A DNA stretch of 59,770 nucleotides from Micrococcales bacterium (GCA_009779195.1 WRET01000012.1:1-59770); one strand, 5' to 3'; shown: positions 31,691 through 40,365, counted from the first letter of the stretch. Notes: generated from the letters alone by a model not told the origin. Numbers and translations are program-made.

Positions 31691-34657
31691 GTGAGCACCA
31701 CCGAGAACCCCAACCCGGCCCCCCGTCCCGTCCCCCGCCTGCGCCCCCGCACACGTGGGCCGCTCATCCCGACGTTGGTCATCCTCGTTGGGCTCGTCGT
31801 GCTGCTCTTCGTGCTCGCCCAGGTCTGGACCGAGGTGCTGTGGTACCAGCAGCTCGGCTACGGCAAGGTGCTGTACGTCGAGTGGGGGACCAAAACCGTG
31901 GTCGGGTTGATCGGCCTGCTGGTCATGGGCGGAGCAGTGTTCGCGTCCATGGCCCTGGCCTACCGGTCGCGGCCGGTGTACCCGCCGTCGGACCGTGAGC
32001 AGCAGAACCTCGACCAGTACCGCGAGGCCATCGAGCCGCTGCGCAAGATCGTCATGATCGCCCTGCCAGTGGTCCTCGGGCTGTTCGCCGCCGGTGCGGC
32101 TGGCGGGCGCTGGGCCGACGTCCAGCTGTTCTTGCACCGCCAGACCGTGGGGACCAAAGACCCCCAGTTCGGCATGGACCTCGGCTTCTACTTCTTCACT
32201 TTGCCGATGCTGCGTTTCGTGGTCTCGTTCTTGCTGGCCACAGCCATCTTGTCTGGTCTGGTCGGGCTCGCCACGCACTACCTGTACGGCGGAGTGCGCA
32301 TCGCTGGGCGCACCGAGGCCCCACGCACGTCGAAAGCAGCACGTGTGCACCTGGCCTCCACAGGTGCGGTGATCCTGGTCATCCTCGCCGCGAGCTTCTG
32401 GCTCGACCGGTACTCGCTGCTGATGAAAACCTCGTCGAAGTTCGCCGGCGCCGGGTACACCGACGTCAACGCGGTGATCCCCGCCAAAGCGATCCTCACG
32501 GTCGCGGCGCTGGTGATCGCAGTGGTGTTCGTGGTCACCGCTGCGCGCGGCAACTGGCGCCTGCCTGCGGTCGGGGTTGCGGTGATGCTCATCGCCGCGA
32601 TCGTCGTCGGGGGGATCTACCCAGCGGTCGTCCAGCGGTTCCAGGTCCAGCCCAACGCCCAGGAGCGCGAGAGCGACTACATCTTGCGCAACATCAACGC
32701 CACCCGGGTCGCCTACGGAATCGACAAGGTCGCCGTGCAACCGTACGACGCGAAAGTCGCCGTCGAAGCCGGGCAGCTGCGAGAAGACACCGAGACCACC
32801 GGGTCGATCCGTCTGCTGGACCCGACGATCGTCAGCCCGTCGTTCAAACAGCAGCAGCAGATCCGCGGTTTCTACTCGTTCCCCGACACCCTCGCCGTGG
32901 ACCGGTACACCGTCAAAGGTGACAGCCGCGACACCGTCATCGCCGTGCGCGAGCTAGACCAGCGCGGGTTGTTGCCGTCGCAGCGCAGCTGGGTCAACGA
33001 AGTCACCGTGTACACCCACGGGTTCGGGGTGGTCGCGGCCTACGGCAACACCGTCACCACCGCTGGTGAACCATTGTTCTTCGAGTCGAACATCCCCTCG
33101 ACAGGCACGCTGGGCGACTACGAACCACGGATCTACTTCGGCCAGATGTCGCCGGAGTACTCCATCGTCGGCGGACCACAAGGAAGCAACTGGGAGCTGG
33201 ACTACTCGTCGGGGGACACCAAGACCGCCAACACCAGGTTCCCCACCGAGAAAGTCAAGGCCGGACCGTCGATCGGCAACGGCTGGAACAAGTTGCTGTA
33301 CGCGATCAAGTTCCGCTCCGGGGATATCTTGTTCTCCGACCGGGTCACCTCCCAGTCGCAGATCTTGTACGACCGTGACCCGAAAGAACGCGTCGCCAAA
33401 GTCGCGCCGTACCTGACCCTCGACGGGCGGGTCTACCCAGCGGTCGTCGACGGACGGGTCAAGTGGATCGTCGACGGGTACACCACCACCGACCAGTACC
33501 CCTACTCGGCAGCCGCGTCGCTGGCCGACGCCACGACAGACTCGTTGACCGAAAGCTCGGCCACCGTCTCGGCGCTACGGCCCACGACCGTGAACTACAT
33601 CCGCAACTCCGTCAAAGCAACGGTGGACGCCTACGACGGGTCCGTCGACCTGTACGCCTGGGACCCCGACGACCCGATCCTGCGCGCCTGGAGCTCGATC
33701 TTCCCCGGCACGGTCAAACCCATGTCGAAGATCTCCGGTCAGCTGATGAGCCACCTGCGGTACCCAGAGAACCTGTTCAAAGTGCAGCGCACCCTGTTGG
33801 GCCGCTACCACGAGACCGACCCCAAACGGTTCTACCGAGGTGACGACTTCTGGTCAGTCTCGGCAGACCCGTCTAAGACGACAGTGGACCAGCCGCCGTA
33901 CTACATGACCTTGAAGATGCCCTGCGCCAAGGGCCAAAACCCGAAAACCTGCCAAGACGAGGCGTCGTTCTCGCTGATGTCCACGTTCCAGCCAGCCGGG
34001 ACCAACGCCCGACCAGTGCTGACCGGATACCTGGCGGTCGATGCCGAGGCCGGCAACGTCGCCGGGCAGAAATCCGGCGGGTACGGGCAGATCCGGCTGC
34101 TGAAACTACCCACCAACACCACCGTCCCGGCCCCACAGCAAGCGTCGGCGAACTTCGTCGCGGACGCTGAGGTGTCCAGATACCTCAACCTGCTCAAACA
34201 AGGGGACTCGACCACACTGCGCGGCAACCTGCTGACGCTACCGGTCGGCGGTGGTCTGCTCTACGTCCAGCCGGTGTACGTGCAGGCCGCGGCCGCAGGG
34301 ATGACATTCCCGAAGCTGCAGAAAGTGCTGGTGAGCTTCGGCGGCAAGATCGGCTTCGCCGACACCCTCGACGAAGCCCTCAACCAGGTCTTCGCCGGCG
34401 ACTCCGGAGCGACCACCACCGAGACCCCACCCGAGGGCCAGACCCCACCTGAAGACCAGACCCCGCCCGACGGCACCGACCCCGTCGCCATCGCCAAAGC
34501 CGACCTGGCCCAAGCCCTCCAAGACGCCCAGAAGGCCATCGACGACTCCCAGAAGGCCCTGGCAGCAGGCGACTTCGCCGCCTACGGCGAGGCCCAGGCC
34601 GCCCTCACCGACGCCGTCACCCGCGCCCTGGACGCCGAAACCCGACTAGGGCCCTAA
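31691..34657 (+). CDS. UPF0182 family membrane protein
   Basis: A 988-aa protein, the typical length of UPF0182. About seven membrane helices fall in the first 310 residues, followed by a very large extracytoplasmic domain and an acidic, proline-rich C-terminus with repeated TPPEGQ/TPPEDQ units and a final helical segment rich in Ala and Gln. The function of the family is unknown, although it is near-universal in actinobacteria. A GAGGAAC ribosome site precedes the GTG. It follows the PDZ-Lon gene as in mycobacteria. Confidence 0.9.
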   Translation: MSTTENPNPAPRPVPRLRPRTRGPLIPTLVILVGLVVLLFVLAQVWTEVLWYQQLGYGKVLYVEWGTKTVVGLIGLLVMGGAVFASMALAYRSRPVYPPSDREQQNLDQYREAIEPLRKIVMIALPVVLGLFAAGAAGGRWADVQLFLHRQTVGTKDPQFGMDLGFYFFTLPMLRFVVSFLLATAILSGLVGLATHYLYGGVRIAGRTEAPRTSKAARVHLASTGAVILVILAASFWLDRYSLLMKTSSKFAGAGYTDVNAVIPAKAILTVAALVIAVVFVVTAARGNWRLPAVGVAVMLIAAIVVGGIYPAVVQRFQVQPNAQERESDYILRNINATRVAYGIDKVAVQPYDAKVAVEAGQLREDTETTGSIRLLDPTIVSPSFKQQQQIRGFYSFPDTLAVDRYTVKGDSRDTVIAVRELDQRGLLPSQRSWVNEVTVYTHGFGVVAAYGNTVTTAGEPLFFESNIPSTGTLGDYEPRIYFGQMSPEYSIVGGPQGSNWELDYSSGDTKTANTRFPTEKVKAGPSIGNGWNKLLYAIKFRSGDILFSDRVTSQSQILYDRDPKERVAKVAPYLTLDGRVYPAVVDGRVKWIVDGYTTTDQYPYSAAASLADATTDSLTESSATVSALRPTTVNYIRNSVKATVDAYDGSVDLYAWDPDDPILRAWSSIFPGTVKPMSKISGQLMSHLRYPENLFKVQRTLLGRYHETDPKRFYRGDDFWSVSADPSKTTVDQPPYYMTLKMPCAKGQNPKTCQDEASFSLMSTFQPAGTNARPVLTGYLAVDAEAGNVAGQKSGGYGQIRLLKLPTNTTVPAPQQASANFVADAEVSRYLNLLKQGDSTTLRGNLLTLPVGGGLLYVQPVYVQAAAAGMTFPKLQKVLVSFGGKIGFADTLDEALNQVFAGDSGATTTETPPEGQTPPEDQTPPDGTDPVAIAKADLAQALQDAQKAIDDSQKALAAGDFAAYGEAQAALTDAVTRALDAETRLGP

Positions 34658-34662
34658 CCCCG

Positions 34663-34694
34663 GTCCGGCTGGCCAGACCCCAGGCCAGCCGGAC
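34663..34694 (+). terminator. stem-loop after the UPF0182 gene
   Basis: A perfect 12-bp stem GTCCGGCTGGCC / GGCCAGCCGGAC with an 8-nt loop lies 6 nt after the stop codon. Confidence 0.65.
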
Positions 34695-34707
34695 ATGACC
34701 AGCGCGT

Positions 34708-34737
34708 TTGTCACCCCCCGCACTCCCAGAGTAAAGT
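34708..34737 (+). promoter_or_regulatory. promoter of the initiator tRNA gene
   Basis: -35 TTGTCA (34708-34713), 18-nt spacer, -10 TAAAGT (34732-34737), 11 nt before the tRNA 5' end. This is close to the SigA consensus. Confidence 0.65.
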
Positions 34738-34748
34738 GGTCAAGCCGA

Positions 34749-34822
34749 CGCGGGGTGGAGCAGTTCGGTAGCTCGCTGGGCTCATAACCCAGAGGTCGCA
34801 GGTTCAAATCCTGCCCCCGCTA
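34749..34822 (+). tRNA. tRNA-fMet (CAT), initiator
   Basis: A 74-nt cloverleaf with anticodon CAT. It carries the initiator hallmarks: three consecutive G-C pairs in the anticodon stem (CTGGG-CTCATAA-CCCAG) and an unpaired 1:72 position (C1-U72, as the acceptor ends CCCCGCT-A). The T arm is GCAGG-TTCAAAT-CCTGC. The 3' CCA is not encoded. Confidence 0.95.
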
Positions 34823-34829
34823 CGAGATC

Positions 34830-34871
34830 GAGAGCGACGTGTGCTTGCCACTGGCAAGCCGCGTCGCTCTC
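34830..34871 (+). terminator. terminator of the initiator tRNA
   Basis: GAGAGCGACG (34830-34839) pairs with CGTCGCTCTC (34862-34871), and an inner stem TGCTTGCC/GGCAAGC extends it. It starts 8 nt after the tRNA. A further 8-bp hairpin lies at 34880-34900. Confidence 0.75.
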
Positions 34872-34908
34872 GTCATTCTGTGCGGGGCCCAGCCCCGCAC
34901 CCGCCGGT

Positions 34909-35202
34909 GCCAACGGCCCCGGGCCCCCTGCTCGACCGGCTGGCGCCGGCCATCGGTATCGGTGAGGTGACCCTGGTCGGTTGTCTTGCCTGGTGAGTGG
35001 CAAGGGCGAGACAGTGGGGACGGTTCCTGCTGTCTTGCCTGCGGCGCCGTTCCACGGCGCGGCTGGCAAGACTGAGGAACCGTCCCCACTGTCTCGCTGG
35101 TGAGCCGAGGGGGCTGGTGCACCACTGCGGGGGGTGTGGTTCCGCACTCGTCGGGGCCAACGGTCCCGGGCCTCTTGCTCGACCGGCTTGGCCGGTCATC
35201 GG
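34909..35202. repeat. pair of ~48-bp direct repeats flanking a hairpin element
   Basis: 34909-34956 and 35156-35202 are near-identical (both contain CTGCTCGACCGGCT or its close variant and end CATCGG), in the same orientation, enclosing the hairpin element at 35006-35097. The stretch between the tRNA and the next gene holds no coding sequence. Confidence 0.7.
35006..35097. repeat. dispersed hairpin element, copy 2
   Basis: A long imperfect inverted repeat. The outer 23 bp of each arm are exactly complementary and share the core AGTGGGGACGGTTCCT with the copies at 24780 and 44640. The inner arms (GTCTTGCC / GGCAAGAC and a GC-rich tip) are diverged. Confidence 0.85.
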
Positions 35203-35221
35203 CGGGGTGGCCTTGGGGGCC

Positions 35222-36154
35222 TCACCTGGTGGGGTGGGGGCGGTCTGGGAGGGGCTCGCGGTGGGTGAGCCAGGTGGGGGGGACGCCTGCGGTGGCATCG
35301 TGGTCGCCGATGCCGGTGAAGGCTGCGACGATGCCACCGGTGATCGCTGCGGTGGTGTCGACGTCGCCGCCTGCTTCGACGCAGGCGGTGATTGCGGCGG
35401 GGTAGTTCGACAGGTGGGTTGCGGCGACCCACAGGGCGAACGGGACGGTGTCTTGGGCTGAGACCTGGGCGCCGTTGCCTAGCGTCCAGGCAGCCTCTTC
35501 GGCCGAGGCGGTGAGCATCGCACTCGCGGTGCTGACACCTCGGGACAGGGCACCGGGCACCAGGTACGGGTTGGCTGAGGCGACCACTTGCTCTGGGGTG
35601 GGGCAGGTCCCGGCGTTCCTGGCCTGGGCCACGAACGCTGTGGCCACAGCGACGACGACAGCGCCGACGATGCCCTCAGGGTGGGCGTGGGTGACCTCCG
35701 CCGATGCGATGGCCTGCGTTGCCGCCTGGTCAAGGTCCCCAGCGAAGAACGCGCCCAGGGGGGCCACACGCATCGCCGCGCCATTGCCGAACGATCCGCC
35801 GGCGAACGCTGACCGTGTTGCCTGCGCCCACGGCACCCCGTCGCGGATCTGGTGCAGCACCACCACCGCACCAGCCCCGTACCCACGGTACGGATCGCAC
35901 CGTTGGGCGAACGCGGTCGCCAGGCGGTCCTGGTCGATCCTTTGGTGGGTGACCAGCTCGGCCACGACAGTGCACGCCATGTCAGTGTCGTCCGTCCACG
36001 GCCACACACCGTCGGGCACCGTCCCGTCGGCCAAAGAAGCAGGGTCGTTGCCCGGTACGAAAAACTGCGCCCCCAGCGCGTCGCCCACCGACAGCCCCGC
36101 GAGACTGTCGCCGCACAACCGAACACGCTCGTCGGCGGAGATCTCAAGGTGCAT
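35222..36154 (-). CDS. ADP-ribosylglycohydrolase family protein
   Basis: 310 aa of the DraG/ARH fold. The two metal-binding motifs are present: WTDDTD (53-58) and the C-terminal GGDVDTTAAITGG, where the family usually has GGDTDT. GDALGAQ near the start is also conserved. Such enzymes remove ADP-ribose from proteins or small molecules using Mg2+. No ADP-ribosyltransferase is adjacent, so it is either housekeeping or pairs with a distant gene. Confidence 0.85.
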   Translation of the reverse strand: MHLEISADERVRLCGDSLAGLSVGDALGAQFFVPGNDPASLADGTVPDGVWPWTDDTDMACTVVAELVTHQRIDQDRLATAFAQRCDPYRGYGAGAVVVLHQIRDGVPWAQATRSAFAGGSFGNGAAMRVAPLGAFFAGDLDQAATQAIASAEVTHAHPEGIVGAVVVAVATAFVAQARNAGTCPTPEQVVASANPYLVPGALSRGVSTASAMLTASAEEAAWTLGNGAQVSAQDTVPFALWVAATHLSNYPAAITACVEAGGDVDTTAAITGGIVAAFTGIGDHDATAGVPPTWLTHREPLPDRPHPTR

Positions 36155-36210
36155 CCACTGATCATGTCAGCACCTGCCGTGAGGAGCCTCGACCACCGGG
36201 GCGCCAGTGC

Positions 36211-36897
36211 TCACCCGGCGACGTAGGTGGTGCCGTTCCAGGTGTAGGTCGTCGACGACGGTGTGCCGTCGGCGCAGTCAGGGTCGCAGTCGTTCTTGCG
36301 CACGGTGACTTCGTACATGCCGGAGACCATGGACAGGTAGGCGCTGTAGAAGTCCAGGGAAGTGACGGGGTCGCCTTCGCCGCTGGCGGTTCCGACCAGC
36401 ACGTCGATGCTGGTGGGAGTGGGGCGCAGGACGATCACCCCGTCGTAGCGGCCGGGGTTGTACATGACGAAGACGTTGCCGCTGGAGTCGGTGCCCGGGT
36501 TGGCTACCTTGAGCTCGTAGTACAGGTCGGTGAGAGCCAGCGACCACACGACTTTGCCGTTGAGGTCTGCTGCGAGTATTCCCGCAGTGTCGACGGGTGC
36601 GCTGGTACTGGTCGGTCCGCACGCCACGACGGTCGTCGGGCCCCAAGCGCGGTGGTTGACGACCGTCGAACCGTTGGGGTCCACGGCGAACTGCGACTGG
36701 CACAGCTGTGTCAGCTGGGCGGCGGTCAGGGCCGGCAAGGCGGTCACCGTCGCCGTCGGCCGAGGGTGTTGCTCGTCAGCCTGTGTGGGCGATGCCGGTG
36801 TCGTGGAAGCCGGTGTGCTGTCGTCGCACCCGACGGCGAGGCTCAGGGCCATGGCGGCGACAACCGGGACGAGCAGACGGGTCGACGTACGTCGCAT
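36211..36897 (-). CDS. lipoprotein of unknown function
   Basis: A 228-aa lipoprotein: signal peptide, lipobox AVGC, a Thr/Pro-rich spacer (about 27-55), then a domain of about 170 residues I do not recognise, with an Asp/Cys cluster near the end (KNDCDPDCADG), possibly a metal-binding or disulfide loop. ATG 36897 is chosen because AAGGAG lies 5 nt before it, whereas the upstream ATG overlaps that site. The 255 nt upstream of it hold no recognisable gene. Confidence 0.65.
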   Translation of the reverse strand: MRRTSTRLLVPVVAAMALSLAVGCDDSTPASTTPASPTQADEQHPRPTATVTALPALTAAQLTQLCQSQFAVDPNGSTVVNHRAWGPTTVVACGPTSTSAPVDTAGILAADLNGKVVWSLALTDLYYELKVANPGTDSSGNVFVMYNPGRYDGVIVLRPTPTSIDVLVGTASGEGDPVTSLDFYSAYLSMVSGMYEVTVRKNDCDPDCADGTPSSTTYTWNGTTYVAG

Positions 36898-37152
36898 GAT
36901 CACTCCTTAGCGTCCGCGGCAGGCGAGGCGGGTCGCGTCCAGCCCTCCGCGGAGTATCTCACCAGTCTGATCGACCCAGCCCGTCCCGGTGTTCCGCTCG
37001 AAGGACATGTGTTGCCGACTCGCCACGATACCGACGTCATCGAGGACGAGGCTCCCGTACCAGGATCGACTGTGAGCCGATGACCATGACTGCTGGGTGA
37101 CCGAGGATCTGGCAGGCCGCGCGGATCGCGTGTTCCAGCTGGCCGCGCCGCA

Positions 37153-37671
37153 TCAGGCGGCTCCTGCCAAGACCTGGGTGCGTTCGTCAGAGGGCAACAA
37201 ACCGGCCAGCGGGGACACCTCGCGCATCTGGATCGAGTCACGGTCGAGGCATGTCATGACCCGGTGCAGTCCCAGCACGTCAGCCTGGGCGATCAAAGCG
37301 GCCCAGCGGTCCAGGTTCGTGGTGTGGGGCTCGCCGGTGATCTGGTCGCGCAGGCGGGCGAGGTTGGTCTCGACCACCGGGCGCCAGTGGCGCAGAGTCT
37401 CGGCGGTCAGGTGGCCTGACAAGCGCCGGTGCAGCAACCAGGAACGTCGTTCCGAACGGTTCAGGTCGGGCGGCACCGCCTGGCGCACCACCTCCAGGCG
37501 AAAGCCCATGCACGACAGCAACCGGTCCAGCTGGTCGTCGCTCAGCCCTGCCCTCCCGGACAGAAACTGGCTGATGGACGGCTGGTGCACCCCGCTGATC
37601 CTGGACAGCTCGGACTGGGTGGTGCCCGTGCTGAGCATCACCTCGCGAAGCAGCGCCGTCCGACTCGCCAT
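37153..37671 (-). CDS. XRE-family HTH regulator
   Basis: 172 aa. The N-terminal Cro/CI-type HTH (about 5-60) is clear: TQSELSRISGVHQPSISQFLSG. The C-terminal 110 residues (RSWLLHRRLSGHLTAETLRHW..., TTNLDRWAALIAQADV) are helical and characteristic of a group of actinobacterial regulators but have no known function. ATG 37671 is preceded at 6 nt by TATACT (37678-37683), so it is probably leaderless. An inverted repeat overlaps this -10, implying autorepression. It is divergent from the small ORF and lysin genes. Confidence 0.75.
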   Translation of the reverse strand: MASRTALLREVMLSTGTTQSELSRISGVHQPSISQFLSGRAGLSDDQLDRLLSCMGFRLEVVRQAVPPDLNRSERRSWLLHRRLSGHLTAETLRHWRPVVETNLARLRDQITGEPHTTNLDRWAALIAQADVLGLHRVMTCLDRDSIQMREVSPLAGLLPSDERTQVLAGAA

Positions 37672-37677
37672 ACTCAT

Positions 37678-37697
37678 AGTATAGCAGAATTTGCTAT
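37678..37697. promoter_or_regulatory. operator over the XRE gene -10 box
   Basis: ATAGCA-N5-TGCTAT at 37681-37697 overlaps the minus-strand -10 TATACT at 37678-37683. Position and symmetry suit binding by the XRE dimer encoded immediately downstream. Confidence 0.6.
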
Positions 37698-37845
37698 GTT
37701 TTGGTCGAGCGGTCGATCCCGGCGGTGTACGCCGTGCCATCTCAGCGCCTGCGCGGCGACACCGGTACACCTGTGTGGACAATCACAACGTTCTCGGCTG
37801 TCGGTATGCTGGGGTGCTGGTGGGAGATCACGAGGAGGGTTGGTT

Positions 37846-37956
37846 GTGAGCGGACGCGTGGTTGACGTGGTGGACCCGGAGCCTGACGCGGTTCCTGAGC
37901 CTGATGCGCCAGGGCATGTCCAGGACGACGAGGCGACCGAGGGGGTCGAGGGATGA
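37846..37956 (+). CDS. small acidic protein coupled to a lysin gene
   Basis: A 36-aa very acidic, Pro/Val-rich peptide (MSGRVVDVVDPEPDAVPEPD...). It has an excellent ribosome site GAGGAGGG (37832-37839) 6 nt before the GTG, a -10-like TATGCT at 37805-37810, and ends in ATGA that overlaps the lysin start, so it is almost certainly translated. No membrane segment, so it is not a holin. I recognise no family; it may mainly drive coupled translation of the lysin. Confidence 0.6.
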   Translation: MSGRVVDVVDPEPDAVPEPDAPGHVQDDEATEGVEG

Positions 37957-38537
37957 CACGCAGCCCAGAGGACGCTATCGCCTGGGCCAACTCGGTGACG
38001 GTGGGGTACGGGGGGATGTGCCTGAAGTTCGTACGGACGGCGTTCGACGTGCCCGCCCAGTACGCCACGGCCAAGGCAGCCTGGCAGGGTGCGGCACGGC
38101 GCCACTTCACGTCCGACCCGGCTGCGGTGCCGCGGGGTGTGCCGGTGTACATGGGTGCCAACCACGTCGCCCTGGCGCTCGGCGGCGGGCTCATGCGCAC
38201 GACGAACAGCTCGACGAACAGGGTCCAGACCGTGACCATCGCCTCGTGGGGGCGTTCGTACCCGCTGGTGGGCTGGGCCGAAGACCTCAACGGAGTCACC
38301 GTGTGGAGTGCGGGGGTCACGACGTGGGGCATCTTGCGACGCGGTTCGACCGGAACAGCGGTCCGTATGCTCCAGGTCACGCTCAACGACCAGTTCCCCA
38401 CGTTCTCCGCGCTCGTCGTCGACGGGATATTCGGCCCGGCGACCGAAGCCGTCGTCCGCGAGGTCCAACGCCTCGGTGGCCTCACAGTCGACGGGATCGC
38501 TGGCCCCCAGACCCTGGGCTACCTCGGCCTCGCATAG
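37953..38537 (+). CDS. phage-type cell-wall lysin (CHAP-like + peptidoglycan-binding)
   Basis: 194 aa without a signal peptide. Residues 1-120 resemble a CHAP amidase/endopeptidase domain with the catalytic pair Cys23 (YGGMCLKFVR) and His71 (GANHVALAL). Residues 128-194 are a PG_binding_1 domain (RRGSTGTAVRMLQ, VDGIFGPATEAVV, VDGIAGPQTLGYLG). The lack of a signal and the coupled small ORF are phage-like. No other prophage gene is nearby, so it is a domesticated or relic lysis gene. Confidence 0.75.
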   Translation: MTRSPEDAIAWANSVTVGYGGMCLKFVRTAFDVPAQYATAKAAWQGAARRHFTSDPAAVPRGVPVYMGANHVALALGGGLMRTTNSSTNRVQTVTIASWGRSYPLVGWAEDLNGVTVWSAGVTTWGILRRGSTGTAVRMLQVTLNDQFPTFSALVVDGIFGPATEAVVREVQRLGGLTVDGIAGPQTLGYLGLA

Positions 38538-38570
38538 CCGATTGGCCGTGGGGGGGACTGTTGTGCGACG

Positions 38571-38615
38571 ATGTGCGGCGTGATGCCCGCAACCCAGTCG
38601 ATCATCATCGTGTAG
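38571..38615 (+). CDS. attenuator leader peptide for cimA
   Basis: A 14-codon ORF encoding MCGVMPATQSIIIV (or 10 codons from ATG 38583). It ends in three consecutive Ile ATC codons and a Val codon directly before TAG, and its stop codon overlaps a perfect 11-bp stem. The enzyme encoded downstream makes the precursor of isoleucine, so Ile-tRNA sensing by ribosome stalling is expected. Confidence 0.7.
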   Translation: MCGVMPATQSIIIV

Positions 38616-38670
38616 CGCGTCGGACGAGCCGTCCGACGCGCAGACCCTCCGCACCCCGGGGGGTCTTTTT
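38615..38670 (+). promoter_or_regulatory. cimA attenuator: stem 1 and intrinsic terminator
   Basis: Stem 1 is GCGCGTCGGAC/GTCCGACGCGC (38615-38625, 38631-38641). Directly behind it is a terminator: AGACCCTCC pairs with GGGGGTCT-type sequence (38642-38650 and 38658-38666), followed by TTTTT (38666-38670). It ends 25 nt before the cimA start. This is the classical amino-acid attenuator layout. Confidence 0.75.
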
Positions 38671-38695
38671 GTTGGTCAACTCTAGTGAGGAAGAC

Positions 38696-40300
38696 ATGAG
38701 CACGACGTTCCACGTGTACGACACCACTTTGCGTGACGGGGCGCAGCAAGAGGGCATCAACCTGTCGGTGGCCGACAAGATGGCGATTGCCCCGCTGCTC
38801 GACGAGCTTGGCGTCGGGTACATCGAAGGTGGCTGGCCGGGGGCCGTGCCCAAGGACACCGAGTTCTTCAAGCTCGCAGCCAAAGAGCTGGACCTGCGCA
38901 ACGCCGAGCTGTGCGCGTTCGGGGCGACCCGTAAAGCCGGGGCCCGCGCGGCCGACGACCCGCAGGTGCAGGCGTTGCTGGACGCTGAGACCCCCGTGGT
39001 GACGTTGGTGGCCAAATCCGATATCCGGCACGTCGAACGGGCGTTGAAGACCACCGGCGAGGAAAACCTCGCCATGATCACCGACACGGTGCGGTACCTG
39101 GTCGACCAGGGCCGGCGGGTGTTCTTGGACGCCGAGCACTTCTTCGACGGGTACCGGTTCGACGCCGCGTACACCCGCTCGTGCGTGCTGGCGGCCTACG
39201 AGGCCGGGGCTGAGGTCGTGGTGCTGTGCGACACCAACGGCGGGATGCTGCCGGACTGGGTGACGCGGATCGTCACCGAGATCCGCGCCGAGACCGGTGA
39301 CAGCCTGCTGGGTATGCACGCGCACAACGACTCTGGGTGCGCGGTGGCCAACTCCCTGGCGGCGATCAACGCCGGGTGCCAGCACGTGCAGGGGACGGTC
39401 AACGGGTATGGCGAGCGCACCGGGAACGCCGACCTGCTGTCGGTCGTGGCGAACCTGGAGCTGAAGCTGGCGCGTCCTTCGCTGGCCAGCGCCGAGGCGA
39501 CCGGGGGGCTGGCGGACATGACCCGTATCGCCCACGCCATCTCCGAGATCACCAACATCTCCCCGTTCGCGCGCCAGCCGTACGTGGGGGCGTCGGCGTT
39601 CGCGCACAAGGCGGGGCTGCACGCCTCGGCGATCAGGGTCGACCCGGACATGTACCAGCACACCGACCCGTCCAACGTCGGCAACGACATGCGCATGCTC
39701 GTCTCCGACATGGCCGGGCGGGCGTCGATCGAGCTCAAAGGCCGTGCGTTGGGCTTCGACCTTTCTGGCCAGCCCGAAGCCCTGGCCCGGATCACCAACC
39801 GTGTCAAAGACGCCGAAGCCGTCGGCTACACCTACGAAGCCGCCGACGCCAGCTTCGAGCTGTTGTTGCTGGAAGAGACCAACGGCGGGCGTCCGCGGTA
39901 TTTCGCGGTCGAGTCGTGGCGCACGATCGTCGAACGTCCTGGTGGCCGCGGCACCCCCGCGGTGGCTGAGGCGACCGTCAAGCTCACCGCCGGGGGAGAG
40001 CGGATCGTGTCCACGGGGGAAGGCAACGGTCCGGTCAACGCTCTGGACTATGCCCTGCGCAAAGCCTTGGTGCAGGTGTACCCCGAGCTCGAAGAGTTCG
40101 AGCTCATCGACTACAAGGTGCGGATTCTGGACTCCCAGCACGGCACCGACGCCACCACCCGGGTGCTCATCGAGACCACCGACGGAAAGGTGAGCTGGAG
40201 CACTGTCGGTGTCGGGCCCAACCTCATCGAAGCGTCGTGGGAGGCGCTGTCCGAGTCGGCGGTGTGGGGGTTGCACCACCGGGGTGTCAAGCCGCTGTGA
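38696..40300 (+). CDS. cimA: CimA, (R)-citramalate synthase
   Basis: A 534-aa enzyme of the isopropylmalate synthase/citramalate synthase family. The TIM-barrel catalytic domain carries YDTTLRDGAQQEGINLS, the metal-binding MHAHNDSGCAVANS and NGYGERTGNADL. The C-terminal LeuA-dimer/regulatory domain spans about 395-530. It condenses pyruvate and acetyl-CoA to citramalate, giving threonine-independent isoleucine synthesis. GAGGAAG precedes the ATG. Expression is probably set by the Ile leader-peptide attenuator immediately upstream. Confidence 0.93.
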   Translation: MSTTFHVYDTTLRDGAQQEGINLSVADKMAIAPLLDELGVGYIEGGWPGAVPKDTEFFKLAAKELDLRNAELCAFGATRKAGARAADDPQVQALLDAETPVVTLVAKSDIRHVERALKTTGEENLAMITDTVRYLVDQGRRVFLDAEHFFDGYRFDAAYTRSCVLAAYEAGAEVVVLCDTNGGMLPDWVTRIVTEIRAETGDSLLGMHAHNDSGCAVANSLAAINAGCQHVQGTVNGYGERTGNADLLSVVANLELKLARPSLASAEATGGLADMTRIAHAISEITNISPFARQPYVGASAFAHKAGLHASAIRVDPDMYQHTDPSNVGNDMRMLVSDMAGRASIELKGRALGFDLSGQPEALARITNRVKDAEAVGYTYEAADASFELLLLEETNGGRPRYFAVESWRTIVERPGGRGTPAVAEATVKLTAGGERIVSTGEGNGPVNALDYALRKALVQVYPELEEFELIDYKVRILDSQHGTDATTRVLIETTDGKVSWSTVGVGPNLIEASWEALSESAVWGLHHRGVKPL

Positions 40301-40365
40301 CCTCGTGGGGCGACTGCGAGAGAGGGACACATCCGTCGTTGCCGCGCATCCCTGACCTGGACCTT

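Noticed and set aside
30662..32740. Very long minus-strand frame across the PDZ-Lon and UPF0182 genes
   Set aside because: Spans two genes in antisense, Asp/His/Arg-rich and without motifs; both opposite genes are well supported.
34749..34822. C1-U72 mismatch of the initiator tRNA as a novelty
   Set aside because: An unpaired 1:72 position is the normal initiator hallmark; the U72 variant alone is not noteworthy.
37953..38537. Complete prophage around the lysin
   Set aside because: No integrase, terminase, capsid or tail genes on either side; neighbours are chromosomal genes.
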